This document shows, piece after piece, positions 22,066 to 32,836 of a stretch of DNA of 64,000 bases. Under the pieces are notes generated by a model. It searched no databases. It saw nothing but the letters and a program-made list of their open reading frames with translations, and had not been told where the DNA came from. Numbering within the stretch: the stretch's first letter is position 1; every line of letters begins with the position of its first letter. The stretch covers positions 112,076,666 through 112,140,665 of the forward strand of contig CM056576.1 in assembly GCA_029721435.1 (NCBI GenBank), in the 5' to 3' direction. The position numbers and the translations under genes are program-made. The stretch is from Gymnothorax reevesii. Taxonomy: Eukaryota > Chordata > Actinopteri > Anguilliformes > Muraenidae.

Positions 22066-23390
22066 TCGGTGGGTGTGGGGTGCATGAATGTCCCCATAAT
22101 GTTTCAGGGATTTTATCAGACTATACAAGTAGTTTCATTGCAGAATGCAATATATCCATTTGAATCATATTTAGCAAATTTTTATCATGGGAAAAGTAAG
22201 CATAGAAAAGCTTTCTTATTTCTTAATAATTCTTGCCAAAAAGGTTAAAGCACTATACTATGATGCAATTAAATTTACAAATAATGACCATTGTGAATAA
22301 GTGAACATTGTTGTGATTATGTGGCAAAATGCAATAAAAGTGCGATATGAACGAACGTTAACATTTCCACGTTACAGTTATAATTTGTAATACCTCTCTT
22401 TGCATAGTATACTGTCCTTTCTGTGAATCTGCTGCGCAGTGCAGCCAAAAACCAGATCATTAGAGAGAAAACTATGTCAAATGAAGGGAAACGCATTCTC
22501 GACATATAAATAAGACTAGGCAAGCCTAGTTCAGCTGGGCCCAGATAGGCCTACATTCCACTGGGTATATGTGTTGATGGCTATACAAGCAATTTGTGGC
22601 CGCTCCAGCTGCTTTGTCCTCTGAGCAATTATAATTTCACTTTGGAGCAGAAAGGTGAGCCTATTTATTTATTTATTTATTCATTTTCCCATTTGGGTTG
22701 TTTGCTTTTTTAGGAGGCTGATGGCTGTGGTTTCCGTCCTGTTTATTGGCATAGGTCTAAAGTGATCAGTGGAGTATATGCAAACATCACTGCCGTATTA
22801 GACATAGTAGTGCAAAATAAACATACTGTTTTCAGCGAGCATAATAATCACAGCCAGGCACATTAATTGTCCCCACGCTATGGCAAGCTCTGATGAATGT
22901 GTGAATATACGTTCTTGTACACATTATTCTATGCCTTCTTTCACACATAGGCCAGTTCCCAGTAAAATGTAGGGGTAACCTTTCTGGCACTGCTAGTGAT
23001 TTCCCTGCTTTCACATGCAGCAACACTTCGGAAAATTTTCATCTTGCGCCTTTTCACAAATGCAGCGGCTGTGGCAAATAGATGGAGCAAGTGGCAGTCC
23101 CGTTATTTTGTAACACACGACAGCATATTTTTTCTAGACATCCTCTGTGCAGACTGAGAGCAGCTCCCTATTTCTCAATCTGATGCACAGATCATCTCTG
23201 ACATGCATGTCAGCATAAATTATCCAGCCTCCACCCACGTTAATTATTTTCTCCCATTTAGCGACCAGCACCCACAGTGATATTTAACTTTATTTATATA
23301 TATTTATATATATTTATTTAACCCTGTTTTACTGTTTTACTTTTTCAATTATGTAGGGCAGTGCAAAATTTCCATGTGATTCTTTTATTG
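22066..23390. other. Anonymous sequence with a short tetranucleotide repeat
   Basis: No gene or classified element. A (TTTA)n microsatellite lies at 22662-22685 and TATATTTA repeats near 23288-23320. Confidence 0.4.
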
Positions 23391-23394
23391 TTTG

Positions 23395-23705
23395 TGTTTT
23401 TAACATATGAGTGTTTTAATGATGGTGACCAAAATGTGCTTAGCACCACTTTTGAATAAGTTTGTGAGAGGGACCACAACAGATGAATGCTGGGAGCGGA
23501 GGCTACAATAGTAGCCAGCCCCGCCAAGAAGCAAATGAGCCCTTTCTTTTTGAATGGATTTTTGCACCAATGGGCCACACTTTTCCTCATCCAATCACTT
23601 TCCCCAAGTAGGGTAATGTGGCTACAGCAAATTCACATTGGACATTCAAACTGTAAGACGAGCCCAAGACAACCATTTAACATGAGATGCTCTTCTCAAG
23701 TGTCA
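23395..23705 (-). pseudogene. pol: Reverse transcriptase C-terminal part of relic copy 3
   Basis: Minus-strand translation gives LLLGGAGYYCSLRSQHSS...VVVPLTNLFKSGAK, equivalent to the FLGMIGYYRKFCKNF...ALSLTNQLKKG connection region of copy 1. Upstream of it, a block corresponding to the tether before the thumb is present with stops. The hAT MITE at 23714-23915 separates this from the active-site segment. Confidence 0.65.
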
Positions 23706-23713
23706 CTGTAGAC

Positions 23714-23915
23714 CAGGGGTGTCAAACTGACCCATACAAAGGCTAAGAGGCTGCAGGTTTTGACTCATACCAAGCAGAAGCACACCTGAAACCACTGATA
23801 TAACCAACTGATCTTGGCCTGCACAACTGATGAATTGTATCAGGTGTGTTTCTGCATTGTTGGAGTGAAAACCAGCAGCCTCTTGGCCCTTTTACAAGTC
23901 AGTTTGACACCTCTG
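23714..23915. mobile_element. hAT-type MITE with 8-bp target-site duplication
   Basis: The termini CAGGGGTGTCAAACTGA (23714-23730) and TCAGTTTGACACCTCTG (23899-23915) are inverted repeats. Flanks CTGTAGAC (23706-23713) and CTGTAGAG (23916-23923) form an 8-bp duplication with one mismatch, as expected for hAT elements. It is 202 bp long, non-coding, and inserted in the reverse-transcriptase sequence of the gypsy relic. Confidence 0.8.
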
Positions 23916-23923
23916 CTGTAGAG

Positions 23924-24214
23924 AAATACATCATATAAGTACACTGTACAGCCCTAGAAACCAGACGTGACCTCATTCATTGGCCCCTGAAAGGTGGCAA
24001 GTGCATCATGCAACCCAAAAGACATTATGGCATAACCATGGAACAAATGGAATAATGAAAGAGCAAATGCCTTGTGTCCACCTAATCAGTGGAACCTGCC
24101 AGTCCCCTTTAAGGAGGTGAAACTTCCGCACATTCTTGGCTGCCTCAATTTGACCAACACAGTCCTCCATTCTAGGTGAAGGGTAAGAGTGTGGTTTTGT
24201 TACTGCTTCAATGT
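23924..24214 (-). pseudogene. pol: Reverse transcriptase active-site segment of relic copy 3
   Basis: On the minus strand the blocks VTKPHSYPSPRMEDCVGQ, FHLLKGDWQVPL, FGLHDALATFQ and VYLYDV appear in order. The last corresponds to the YxDD catalytic motif, with the first Asp of the pair replaced by Tyr. Stops and small indels separate the blocks. A solo LTR interrupts the sequence just upstream, after LCVDNH. Confidence 0.7.
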
Positions 24215-24218
24215 TATG

Positions 24219-24694
24219 CGTTATGGCCCCAATTTGCTACGACATATAAGACAGCAAGGGATGACAGACAAAATTTTAAAACTAAAACAGATTTAATTCA
24301 ACAAAACCCAACACTAACCTAAAATTTATCCTGCTAACCAAGATTTATAATGTACAAGAAAAAAAAAATATTCACAGTCCCTTGAGATGGGGTTGCTTGG
24401 TGATGAGAAAAATGCTCCAACACAGGCAATAATCCACGAAAAGATTCACAGGTCTTGAAAAGAGTGACAGGTCTGGTCAAATGTATCCTTCTCCTTGCAA
24501 TTTCTCCTACTACTTTACTCACTCAATTTCTCTCTTATACTCTTTTGCAGCCCTCGCCCACCTTTTAGACTTTTTTTTTATTCTCTGGGACTTTCCCCTC
24601 TCAGACATGCCCAGGACATGCCCAAACCTAGCTCCAGACTGGGCTTAACAAAAAAAGTCAATACTGCCATCTAGTGGCTTTTTTCCACATTGCA
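24219..24694 (-). repeat. Solo LTR of a Gmr1-like element
   Basis: In minus orientation it runs from TGCAATGTGG to GGGGCCATAACG and aligns along its length with the LTRs of copies 1 and 2. Shared blocks include CACTAGATGGCAGTATT, GTAGGAGAAATTGCAAG, GACCAGACCTGTCA and GTCATCCCTTGCTGT. It is flanked by TATG on both sides (24215-24218 and 24695-24698), a perfect 4-bp duplication. Solo LTRs arise by recombination between the two LTRs of a full element. The host site is the RT frame of an older gypsy relic. Confidence 0.85.
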
Positions 24695-24698
24695 TATG

Positions 24699-25000
24699 AT
24701 TGTCAACACATAGCTTAAAAGTGGCATCAGGCTTTCTTACCAGTAAATGTGAACATAACCAAGCAGCAGAGGGCGGCGCAGCATGACCATTACCCAACAT
24801 ATATGTCACCTGATTCCAATATTTCTAGTTTTTCAGGAGACACCTAATAAACATGCTGTTTAATTGGCTGTGAGTCACCAATATCAACATCATGCTCAAC
24901 TAAAAGTGTACCAGTTGGGGTATCAGAAAACAAAGTTGAATTCCACTAATGATGCTAATCAACTATTTACCCTGAAATGCATCCAAATGTCCCAGTAATA
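24699..25000 (-). pseudogene. pol: RT N-terminus and linker of relic copy 3
   Basis: Minus-strand translation shows LLVRKPDATFKLCVDNH next to the solo LTR and, about 45 codons upstream, FSDTPTGTLLVEHDVDIGD then SQPIKQHVY. These equal the PDVPKRV...ASHDVDVGDAKPIKQHP linker of copies 1 and 2. Some of the intervening sequence is lost, and stops are present. Confidence 0.65.
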
Positions 25001-26450
25001 AGTGCAAACTACCCAAAACCTCTGAGTTTTTGAGATGAGGTCGCAACACCTCATCACCCAACACTGCTCCCTCCTACTCAAGTACTGCAACTGTCGGAAA
25101 AGAACTGGAATTTTTAACACAGGCAAGTAATGGTGGATTACCAATTGAATTGGATCCTCTGGTATCACATGCATGATATAGCATCAACAATGTGAAATTT
25201 TACAAGATTGATTTTTGTTGCCTTCCATGCTCCAGCCATTTCTTTCAAATAGTTGAATTCTGACACTTAGCACATAACAGTATGAGGACCAAAGAATCTG
25301 ACCTGAAAAGGGTACTCAACTACTGGTTACAATACCAGAACCTGGTCATCAAGGCTGTATTTGTGCCATTCAACTTCATGGCTGTACAGTTGTTTCATCT
25401 TTTACTGAGATAGTTCCAGTTTCTCTGTTGCCAATTCACCTGCCTCGTTTAGGCCCATTCACAAAGTCCAACAAGTTCAGCTCAGGTTCAGGGGATTCCC
25501 ATTATTCCTGTACAATGGCCAAAGGACCCTGCACTGTAAGCCCAAAAACAAGATTGTTCCGGATAAACTCAGTGCTTTCTTAGATTACCTCCCCAGCAGC
25601 TAACAAAAGCCAAGGAAGCCTCCCCTCCCAATCTGCTCTCAACAGCCCAATCTGCATGAATGAATGATTTTAAAAGTTGGTAAAATCACGCAAGTGCGCT
25701 TTGACTGTGCGGATGATAAACTGAGGACTTGTGATGTTGGACTTTCAGTCCTTGAATAGCTTGCTGAAAAAAGCTGAGATGTAAAGTTGGAACCATGGTC
25801 ACTGAGAGTTCTTTTAGGTAATCCAAACACAGAGATTAACTGGCTAAGAGCTTTATCAGCTGCACTTGCTGAGATGGTTCGCAGGAGATATGGAGCTGGG
25901 TATCCAGTTGATTGACACATAATAGCGAATAAATAGCTGCAGCCAGACTAGAAATGAGGACAGGGGCCGATACAGCCAATCATTAGCAGTTCAAATGGCA
26001 GACTAACCACAGGAAAAGGCTAAAAAGGGGCTGAAGCGATAGACTGATTTAATTTTCCAGTTAATCAACAAGTATGATAAGTCTTAATGAATGCAAAGAT
26101 GCCATCATAAGGTTTTCTCACTCCCATACGTCCAGATACGTCGTCATGTACAGGTGTGATTGCTGTCTATAATTGACAGGCAAAACTACCTGCGACACAT
26201 TTTTCCCAATGAGGTGCCCACCTCCTTGTCCAGCAAATCATGCTGAAGAGAAGATACTGCAGACAGCTCACCCACCTTAGACAAGGACACCATGCCATCC
26301 GGTACATTTAAAGAAGGGTCAAGCCTCTGCTCCCTGGCAAGCTCTGCACCGGACACAGGTAAAAGATCACTGGGTGAGGGAAAAAAAAACACATTATAAC
26401 GTAGGATTATCAAACTCGTCAACAGGCAATTCTGGATGCAGATAAACTCC
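25001..26450 (-). pseudogene. pol: Integrase relic of copy 3
   Basis: Order on the minus strand: LAREQRLDPSLN pre-integrase block (about 26335-26300), VHDDVSGRMGVRKPYDG (about 26150-26100; the H of the HHCC zinc domain), YHTC-like zinc cysteines (about 26080), the GCIGPCPHF region that should hold the first catalytic Asp, and CQSTGYPAPYLLRTISASAA. LSDHGSNFTSQLF (second catalytic Asp retained) follows, then a decayed C-terminus and a VRFFGPHTVM GPY/F-type block near 25270-25295. One clean frame covers 25639-25920. Elsewhere stops are common. Confidence 0.7.
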
Positions 26451-26539
26451 CACTTCTCCCTAGGCTCATTGACAGAAACACTTCATACACAGCTACAAAT
26501 ATTCCTGTTACATCCATTATCTTGACAGGCATACCAGTT

Positions 26540-27035
26540 TTTTTTTTTTTTTTTTTGTAGTTTAACCTTTATTTAACCAGGGAAGTCCTGTTGAGATTTA
26601 AATCTCAAGGGAGCACTGCGGGTTGAGGTGGAGAGGGAGAGGACAAATTGCACAGCCAATTAGATCAGGGAATGATTAGGTGGCAGGTTGAAGGAGCCAG
26701 GTTGGGAATTTAGCCGTGATACCTGGGAACTCCCTACTGTAGTTGAAGAGTGTCATAGGATTTTTAATGACCACAGAGAGTCAGGACCATAGTTTAACGT
26801 CTCATCCGAAAGACAGCGTCTCTTTCAGTGCAGTGTCCCCATCGCTACACTGGGGCATTGGGAATTATTCCACCAGAGCAAAGGTCACAACCTACTGGCC
26901 CACCAACACCTATTCCAGCAGCGAATTAGTTTTCCCAGGTGGTCTCCCATCCCAGTACTAACCAAGCCCACACCTGCTTAGCTTCAGCCACATGGCTGGA
27001 GCAGATTGAATAGTGGTATGGCTGGAAGTTCCTGT
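26540..27035 (-). mobile_element. 5S rRNA-derived SINE, near full length
   Basis: In minus orientation the head (about 27035-26935) reads like 5S rRNA: GAAGCTAAGCAGGTGTGG followed by CTTGGTTAGTACTGGGATGG and GAGACCACCTGGGAA, which is the internal promoter region of 5S genes. The body contains GTCCTGACTCTCTGTGGTCA and the tail GGACTTCCCTGGTTAAATAA, ending in an oligo(T) stretch on the plus strand (26538-26557). A 5S-derived head makes it SINE3-like, transcribed by RNA polymerase III. Confidence 0.8.
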
Positions 27036-27164
27036 ATCTGTTAGTGAAGAAACAAGCAAAACTGACTTTGCTTTTAAAGATGGAAATTCCTTTTTCCAGT
27101 GCCCTGCATGCAGGCAATAATAACAAACTCTCTCATCTTTCCCATGAGAGAGTTCTGCTGGGGC

Positions 27165-27660
27165 TGCCGGATAACTCATTGAATTGCGAAGCAGAAGTGA
27201 CTATCACGTTGCAGGTTCGATCCCCACCTCGTACCAACCGGCACCGGTCAGCAGCTTTTTCAGAGTAGCGCACAATTGGCCATTGTGCTACAGGGTTGCA
27301 AATTGGGAAGGGACTGCCAGGAAGGGGAAGTAATAGTTGCCTTGTTCTTTGCTCAAGTGCCTCCTGTAGGCCAGACGTGCGCTCGTCAGAAGGATTCTAA
27401 GCCTGTTCATGTCCGGGTATCCTCCGCCCTCGTTCTGAACTTGCGAAGATTCAATGAATGAGCGAATAAGAAGCGGTGGCTGACAGGTGCATGCTTTGGA
27501 GTAGAGTCGCGAACTGTCTTCACCCTCCTGAATTGGCAGCAAAGGGTTGCATACGCGCATGCCTTGTACGTAGTTCACCAATTGGGCATTCCAGATTTGG
27601 GTGGGATTGGAGATGCCAAATACATTTAAACAAAAAAAGAGAGCGAGAGAGAGAGAGTTC
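27165..27660 (+). mobile_element. tRNA-derived SINE with GA-repeat tail
   Basis: The GGTTCGATCCC B box of a polymerase III promoter lies at 27214-27224. An A-box-like segment (GGATAACTCATTGAATTG) lies about 45 bp upstream. The remaining body is non-coding and ends in ACATTTAAACAAAAAAAGAG and a (GA)n tail (27640-27657). The body family was not identified. Confidence 0.55.
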
Positions 27661-29055
27661 TGCAGACGTCAGAAACAAATGATTTTAGACCTGATTTTAC
27701 ATAATTGGCCTTTGGACTATTGTTAGTTTGCTACTGTTTGCCAAAGATGTGCGTGTATGTCGACACATACTTGTGTGTGAGAATACCAGCTTAATTTGGG
27801 GTTCCTGCTGTACTTTCATTCATACATGTGGCAACATGATTTGGTAAGATTGTTTAAAATGCTCTGGAATAACAAGATCACGCAGTTCTTCAAACAAATC
27901 TACACTAAATGCAGAGCACCTGCAATTAAACTGGATAACTGTCCACAGCGAATTTTACATATGTATGCTGGTCTGATTTTTTCCCATCCCCAAACCATAA
28001 TCTGTATGCTCAGCTACCAATTCATAGGCCTTCAAGACGCCATTTTAACTTTACCATAATTATTACAATCATCCAGTTTTAAAGCTGTATATGCTCAGGT
28101 GCTTTGCCAGTGAAGGTACACTGGGCGTGGTTACACTTGTCGTTGAAATGTGACTTTTTTGATTGGTTGCACCAGATTGGAACTCAGCTGTGTTTGCATA
28201 TGTGAGTTCACAATTGACACATAAATGCTACCAGCCTGATCGGATATATTATCATGCAAATATATTCCAATGCAATCGCTGCATCCTGAATGGCTGTTGA
28301 TGCAAGGAGGAGCCTTCCTCTTTTCTTAATATTTTGTTTATTTTGAAATAGTGGCAGGGCTGGTATGAGACATGCTAAGTTGAGGGGAGAGCAGTGGAGA
28401 CGAGTAATTAACGCACCTGTTATTATCCTAAGTGCTGGAATGTCAGCGATTTTCTCAAATAGTGCTTTCTTTTTGTAACTGCTTTCAAGTATTGATTGCA
28501 CAGTGGCGTCTGAACATTGTAGAAGACGACAGTGGGTGTAAACTGTGCTCGTGTTCCTCAAATTTTGGTAGAATGTCTAGATTGTGCCCTGTGCTGCCAA
28601 TACCTCTCTGAGATCCAAACCCAATCCCAGTGAGGCCACGTCAGTACATGATCTCGCTGATTGGAACTCAATGCGAGCAACATTCGATCTCGAAGCGTGC
28701 AGACTTGATAGTTAATGCATCCTGGCATGATCGGAGGACAAACGTCACACCAACAAGTGTAACAACGGCCCTTGGAGCATCAAGGTGTGGTCTTGATTAG
28801 GCTAGAGGCTCATTTACTCTTCAAGAACACTTCAAGAATAATTCATGAACACTTCAAGAACAAAATTTAAGAACACTTCAAGAATTCTTCAATAACAGTT
28901 CTTGAAATTTTCGCAGGGGAGGGACTCTAGATTAGGCCAGTTCCTGCAAGGCATTCCAACATACAAAAGAATGTATCTAGGTTTTTTTCGTTTAACTTTG
29001 GCGATAACTTTCAATTAATGACAATGTCCAGTTGAAAAACAGTAGAGGCACAGGA
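27661..29055. other. Anonymous sequence
   Basis: No gene or classified repeat recognised. A small run of AAGAACACTTCAAGAA-type repeats lies at about 28818-28905. Confidence 0.4.
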
Positions 29056-29059
29056 AACA

Positions 29060-29380
29060 GTGTTGCTGCCAGACTGTTCATTGGATGGCATTTTTCTTTC
29101 TTTAATTAGGTCTAGTTTGAATTGCTCCATTTTCAGCCCTTACTGTTCATTCGTTTGTTTTACTGCCTCAATTTCCAACTCTGTTGCCTGTATAGTTCTC
29201 TCCTGCAGTGTCTGTAACTCCAGTAATTTATTTCGCTTTTCAAATGTCAGATTAACCAGTGCAGACAGTCCCAGCAGAACCTTGCTTGCTTTCTTCGTTT
29301 TTCTTAAAGATTCAATTAATAATCTGAAGCATTTTTGGAGTTCTAGGTAGGCAAGTTTGACTCAGATTCCCACGTCATAC
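29060..29380 (-). pseudogene. Possible gag coiled-coil relic
   Basis: Minus-strand translation from about 29365 gives a continuous helical, charged stretch (KKASKVLLGLSALVNLTFEK, LLELQTLQERTIQATELEIE, then after one stop KMEQFKLDLIKERK). Its composition resembles the coiled coil of Gmr1-like gag. It could be the displaced gag of relic copy 3, which lies in the same orientation downstream. Weak evidence; chance or another protein is possible. Confidence 0.3.
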
Positions 29381-29399
29381 TGCACCAAAATAGATACCG

Positions 29400-29668
29400 A
29401 GTTAAATAAATACATTTATTACATGAACAATCAAACACAGAAAATACAGGGGCTAATCTAACAAGGGAGGACAACACAAACTATAGGAATATAACAGTTA
29501 GTTATTCGTGAGTGTGTTCGCATTACACTGATATAAATTGACTGAATTTAACAGTTAAATTAACGCATTGTCTCCTTGTTATATTAACTGTGGTTTACAG
29601 TAAACATACACGGAACCTCTGTTATTAACTGATTGTAAAAGTACTGTTAAAATAACTGGCAAAAAAGA

Positions 29669-29707
<39 letters not shown>

Positions 29708-30797
29708 ACATGTGCATGTTTGGGCACGTGTGTCTGCGATTGTGTCCAATGTGCGTGCATGCTTGTGGGCATGCGTTTCTTCACCCCTAGACAAAGAGAG
29801 AAACGGGAGACAATGTGCTGGCCATTACTTTACTTCACAATGAATTTTTAGGTAGGCCTATACATGGCTGGATAGCGAAGTTTAGCAAGTTTCCGAGTGG
29901 AAAAGATAGTTTTGGCTCATGAGCCATTTATATCACTGAATTGGCTGTCCATCCTCAACCACAAAGCAAGCAAGGTAGTTGCAGCATTAGAAAGTTCACC
30001 AGCAAGAGACAGAAAGATGTATACATGCAGTTGTACTCAATCTGTGAATGGCTCACTACCTCATTAAAAAAAGAACATGGACACAACAGCAATTATTCAT
30101 CACTTCAGGTAAGGAAAAAGCTAGACAGCCACAGTGAAACAAAGCTAAACTATAACCTCCTGGAAAGTTTAGTCACTCTTCCTGAAATTCACAGCTTTGG
30201 TTGCCTCTCATGGCCCGTTGAAGAGTCCCGGCAGTGATTGCTGCCGGGGTTTTCAGTGGTGCTGCACAGATCCGAGATGCTATGTCCACAAGGAATTAGC
30301 AAAGCCTTTCTGCTGTATTGGTTACCAAACTAATGTCCTTTTCTATCTGGGAAATTAATTTAAAGGAGCACATATGGAATCGCACACAAATGGCCTATTG
30401 TGTTATTCTAAACCCTTGTGAACCCTACTCAGCCAGTATAATTTTAAGCAGTGCACTATTAAATAAGTAATTGTAGGCCAAATTGCCCCAGGTGCCTAAT
30501 TAACACGCTCGTGTAAGCCGCCATAATTGGCACACGCATTAAAGAGAGTGCGCGAGATTCCCTGCGAGTATGACGTAAATCCGCACCTTGGCCATCATAT
30601 TTAATCGTAAACAATTACACACAGATATTTCATAGACGACAAAAGAATATCAAAAAGGTAATTCAGGATGCCAAATTTTTTTAAAGGTAATTCAGAATGG
30701 TAGAATTTTAATTTTAAAATCAAGCAGCTGAGCTTTAATCACGTAACTGCAGCACAGCGCAACTATTTGAAACCATCAAAGTGAGAACTCCGTGGCA
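29400..30797. other. Anonymous sequence with TG microsatellite
   Basis: A (TG)n microsatellite occupies 29674-29702. Nothing else recognisable precedes copy 2. Confidence 0.45.
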
Positions 30798-30801
30798 ATA
30801 T

Positions 30802-31300
30802 TGTAATGTGAATATAGGCCACTAGATGGCAGTATTTACCTTTTTTTTTTGTTAAGCTCAGACTGGAGTCATGTTTAGACATGTCCTGGACATGTCTGGG
30901 GCAAGTCTCAGAAAGTTAAAAAAAAGAGGTCTAAATGTGGGTGGGGTCTGCAAAAGAGTATATAAGGAAAAGAATTGAGACAGTAAAGGAGTAGGAGAAA
31001 TTGCAAGAAGATGACCAGACCTGCCATTCTGTTCAAGACCTGTGACGTTTCTTTTGTGGATTTCTTTGCCTGTGTTTGAGCATTTTCTTCATCCAGGACA
31101 TCACCAAGCCACCCCACCCAAAAGGGACTGTAATTATTTCTGTTTTTTCTTATTTATCAATCTTGGTCTTAAGTTGTAGGTTGTTATTAGTCTTTGTCTT
31201 TGTTGAAAATTAAAGGTGTTTTAGTTGTTAAAACTGTGTTTGTCATCCCTTGCTGTTGCTGTTGTGTTATAAATGTAATAACAAATTAGGGGCCATAACA
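30802..31300 (+). repeat. 5' LTR of copy 2
   Basis: Runs TGTAATGTG to GGGGCCATAACA, 499 bp. Only two differences from 36244-36742 were seen (one C/A near 31130 and one G/A near 31206). It aligns with the copy 1 LTR but with many substitutions and indels. Confidence 0.9.
30957..30966 (+). promoter_or_regulatory. TATA box in the 5' LTR of copy 2
   Basis: GAGTATATAAGG context, about 155 bp into the LTR, as in copy 1. An ATTAAA (31209-31214) further on may be the polyadenylation signal. Confidence 0.6.
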
Positions 31301-31302
31301 AA

Positions 31303-31324
31303 TTGGGGGCTCAAGGTCCGGGAT
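31303..31324 (+). other. Primer-binding site of copy 2, interrupted
   Basis: It reads TGGGGGCTC and then AAG before GTCCGGGAT, so three bases split the proline-tRNA site that is continuous in copy 1. Pairing with the tRNA 3' end would be limited to the first nine bases plus a bulged helix. Confidence 0.65.
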
Positions 31325-31383
31325 AGACCATTGTGTGAGTAATTTATTGAAAATCTAACATTCCAAATTGTGAAATTGTTTTT

Positions 31384-32289
31384 GTGAATTTTCCTAGATA
31401 TATATTGACAACAGCAATGGATGATTTCTTGGCATCACCAACCGTAGGGGTTTTGAAGTCTTTTAAAAAGACAGAACTGCTTGAAATTTGCAGACAGTTG
31501 GAGCTGACAGAGGTAAAACCAGCCATGCGAAAAGCAAGACTGGCTCGAGAGATAGTTGAATATTACATTGATGAAAATGTGTTCGCACCAGGAGATCTGG
31601 AACAGTTTCCAGTGGAAAATCCAAATATAGAAATGGAACTTAAATTAAAAATGCTAGAGATTGAAAGGGAGGAAAGAGAAAAAGAAAGGGAGGAAAAAGA
31701 AAAACAAAGAGAATTTGAGAGAGAGAAAGAGGAAAGAGCAGAAAGAGAGAGGCAGAGACAGAGAGATTTTGAATTAGAGAAATTCGATAGAGAAGAAAGA
31801 CTCCAAATGGAGCAACTAAAAATTAAAATTGAAACTAAAAATAAATTTTGTGCCAGTCAGGAGGTAAAACTGGTGCCTCCATTTTCAGAAAAGGATGTTG
31901 ACAACTATTTCCAGTGTTTTGAAAAGGTAGCAAAGAGTTGCCAGTGGCCAAAGGAACACTGGCCTCTGATGTTGCAAACTGTCCTCAAGGGTAAAGCTCA
32001 ACAAGCCTATTCGGCTTTGTCTGCAGATGATTCCTCTGATTATGAGGTTGTCAAAAAGGTTATTTTGAGAGCTTATGAGTTGGTTCCAGAGGCTTACCGA
32101 CAGAAATTCAGAGGTCTGAAGAAATCTGAAAATCAGACTTATGTTGAATTTGCTAATGAGAAGCAGGTTTGCTTTGAACGCTGGTGTACTTCTATGGAGG
32201 TCAAAGATGATTTCAACTCACTGAAAGAGATGGTGTTGGTTGAAGAATTCAAGAACTGTGTTAAGGATGATGTTCAGACCTACCTTTAA
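31384..32289 (+). pseudogene. gag: Gag (N-terminal and capsid part) of copy 2
   Basis: The likely start is the ATG of MDDFLASP at 31418, shared with copy 1. A SAP-like segment lies at about residues 15-55 of the protein. A charged coiled coil follows and is shorter than in copy 1. A capsid-like region then carries CASQEVKLVPPFSEKDVDNY, SADDSSDYEVVKKVILRAYE and VCFERWCTS. The frame is cut after TYL by one extra T in a short T run (about 32285), where copy 1 continues NEKQALN. Gag builds the particle that houses reverse transcription. Confidence 0.85.
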
Positions 32290-32836
32290 TGAGAAGCAAG
32301 CACTGAACTTGCAATCAGCTGCCAAATTTGCAGATGAATATGTTCTCACTCATAAGTCCAAATTTCAGTCTAGCAGTAACAATAAATGGTCCCAATTTCA
32401 GAAAAAGGGTTACGGTGATACCCAAGATTCCTCACCCAAAGACAAAGACAAATCTGGTGATGGTGCTCAGAAATCCAGTAACAGGTCTGATCAAAGTGTG
32501 AAAGCTGACAGTGACAAAAGTGGTCTAGTTTGCAGTTATTGCAAGAAATCTGGTCATGTTTCAACTAACTGTTGGTTCCTTAAAGCTAAGAAAGAAAAAG
32601 AAAAGGATATCAAACCAAATGCCTTTGTGAAAACAAGGTTAGAAACCCCTGTAGTAGATAACCAATCTGCTAAATTGCCTGCTTCTTGTGGGGCTAAAAA
32701 GCCTAATACAGCTGACTTTGTGAGGGAGGAATTTCTTCCATTTGTGTCAGAGGGATTTGTGGCTCTGAATGAGCATACTACTCCTGTCCCCATATATATC
32801 CTAAGGGATACCGGAGCTTCTCAGTCACTTTGTTGA
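32240..32836 (+). pseudogene. gag: Gag C-terminus, zinc knuckle and protease start of copy 2
   Basis: This continues gag after the frameshift: NEKQALNLQSAAKFADEYVL, then the CCHC knuckle CSYCKKSGHVSTNC (32531-32572), then the protease with LRDTGASQSL. It stops after SLC because one T is missing relative to copy 1. The CCHC knuckle binds element RNA during packaging. Confidence 0.85.

Larger units (their letters stand above)
23395..26530 (-). mobile_element. Old Gmr1-like Ty3/gypsy relic (copy 3), nested insertions
   Basis: Reading on the minus strand, pre-integrase, integrase zinc and core domains (26450 to 25640), the GPY/F module (25370-25260), the linker, and reverse transcriptase (24950 to 23395) occur in that order. 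The element therefore also has IN before RT. It is far more diverged than copies 1 and 2 and full of stops. It is interrupted by a hAT MITE (23714-23915) and a solo LTR (24219-24694). Its own LTRs and RNase H were not found. Confidence 0.75.

Noticed and set aside
26935..27035. A genuine 5S rRNA gene on the minus strand
   Set aside because: Many substitutions from 5S rRNA, and it is fused to a SINE body also found at 17.2 kb.
27165..27240. A genuine tRNA gene
   Set aside because: A B box is present, but no acceptor stem pairs and the sequence continues into a SINE body with a GA tail.
28818..28905. CRISPR-like short repeats (AAGAACACTTCAAGAA)
   Set aside because: Irregular spacing, no distinct spacers, and the genome is clearly that of a vertebrate; simple local repetition.
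29579..29794. His/Thr-rich frame
   Set aside because: Translation of the (TG)n microsatellite.
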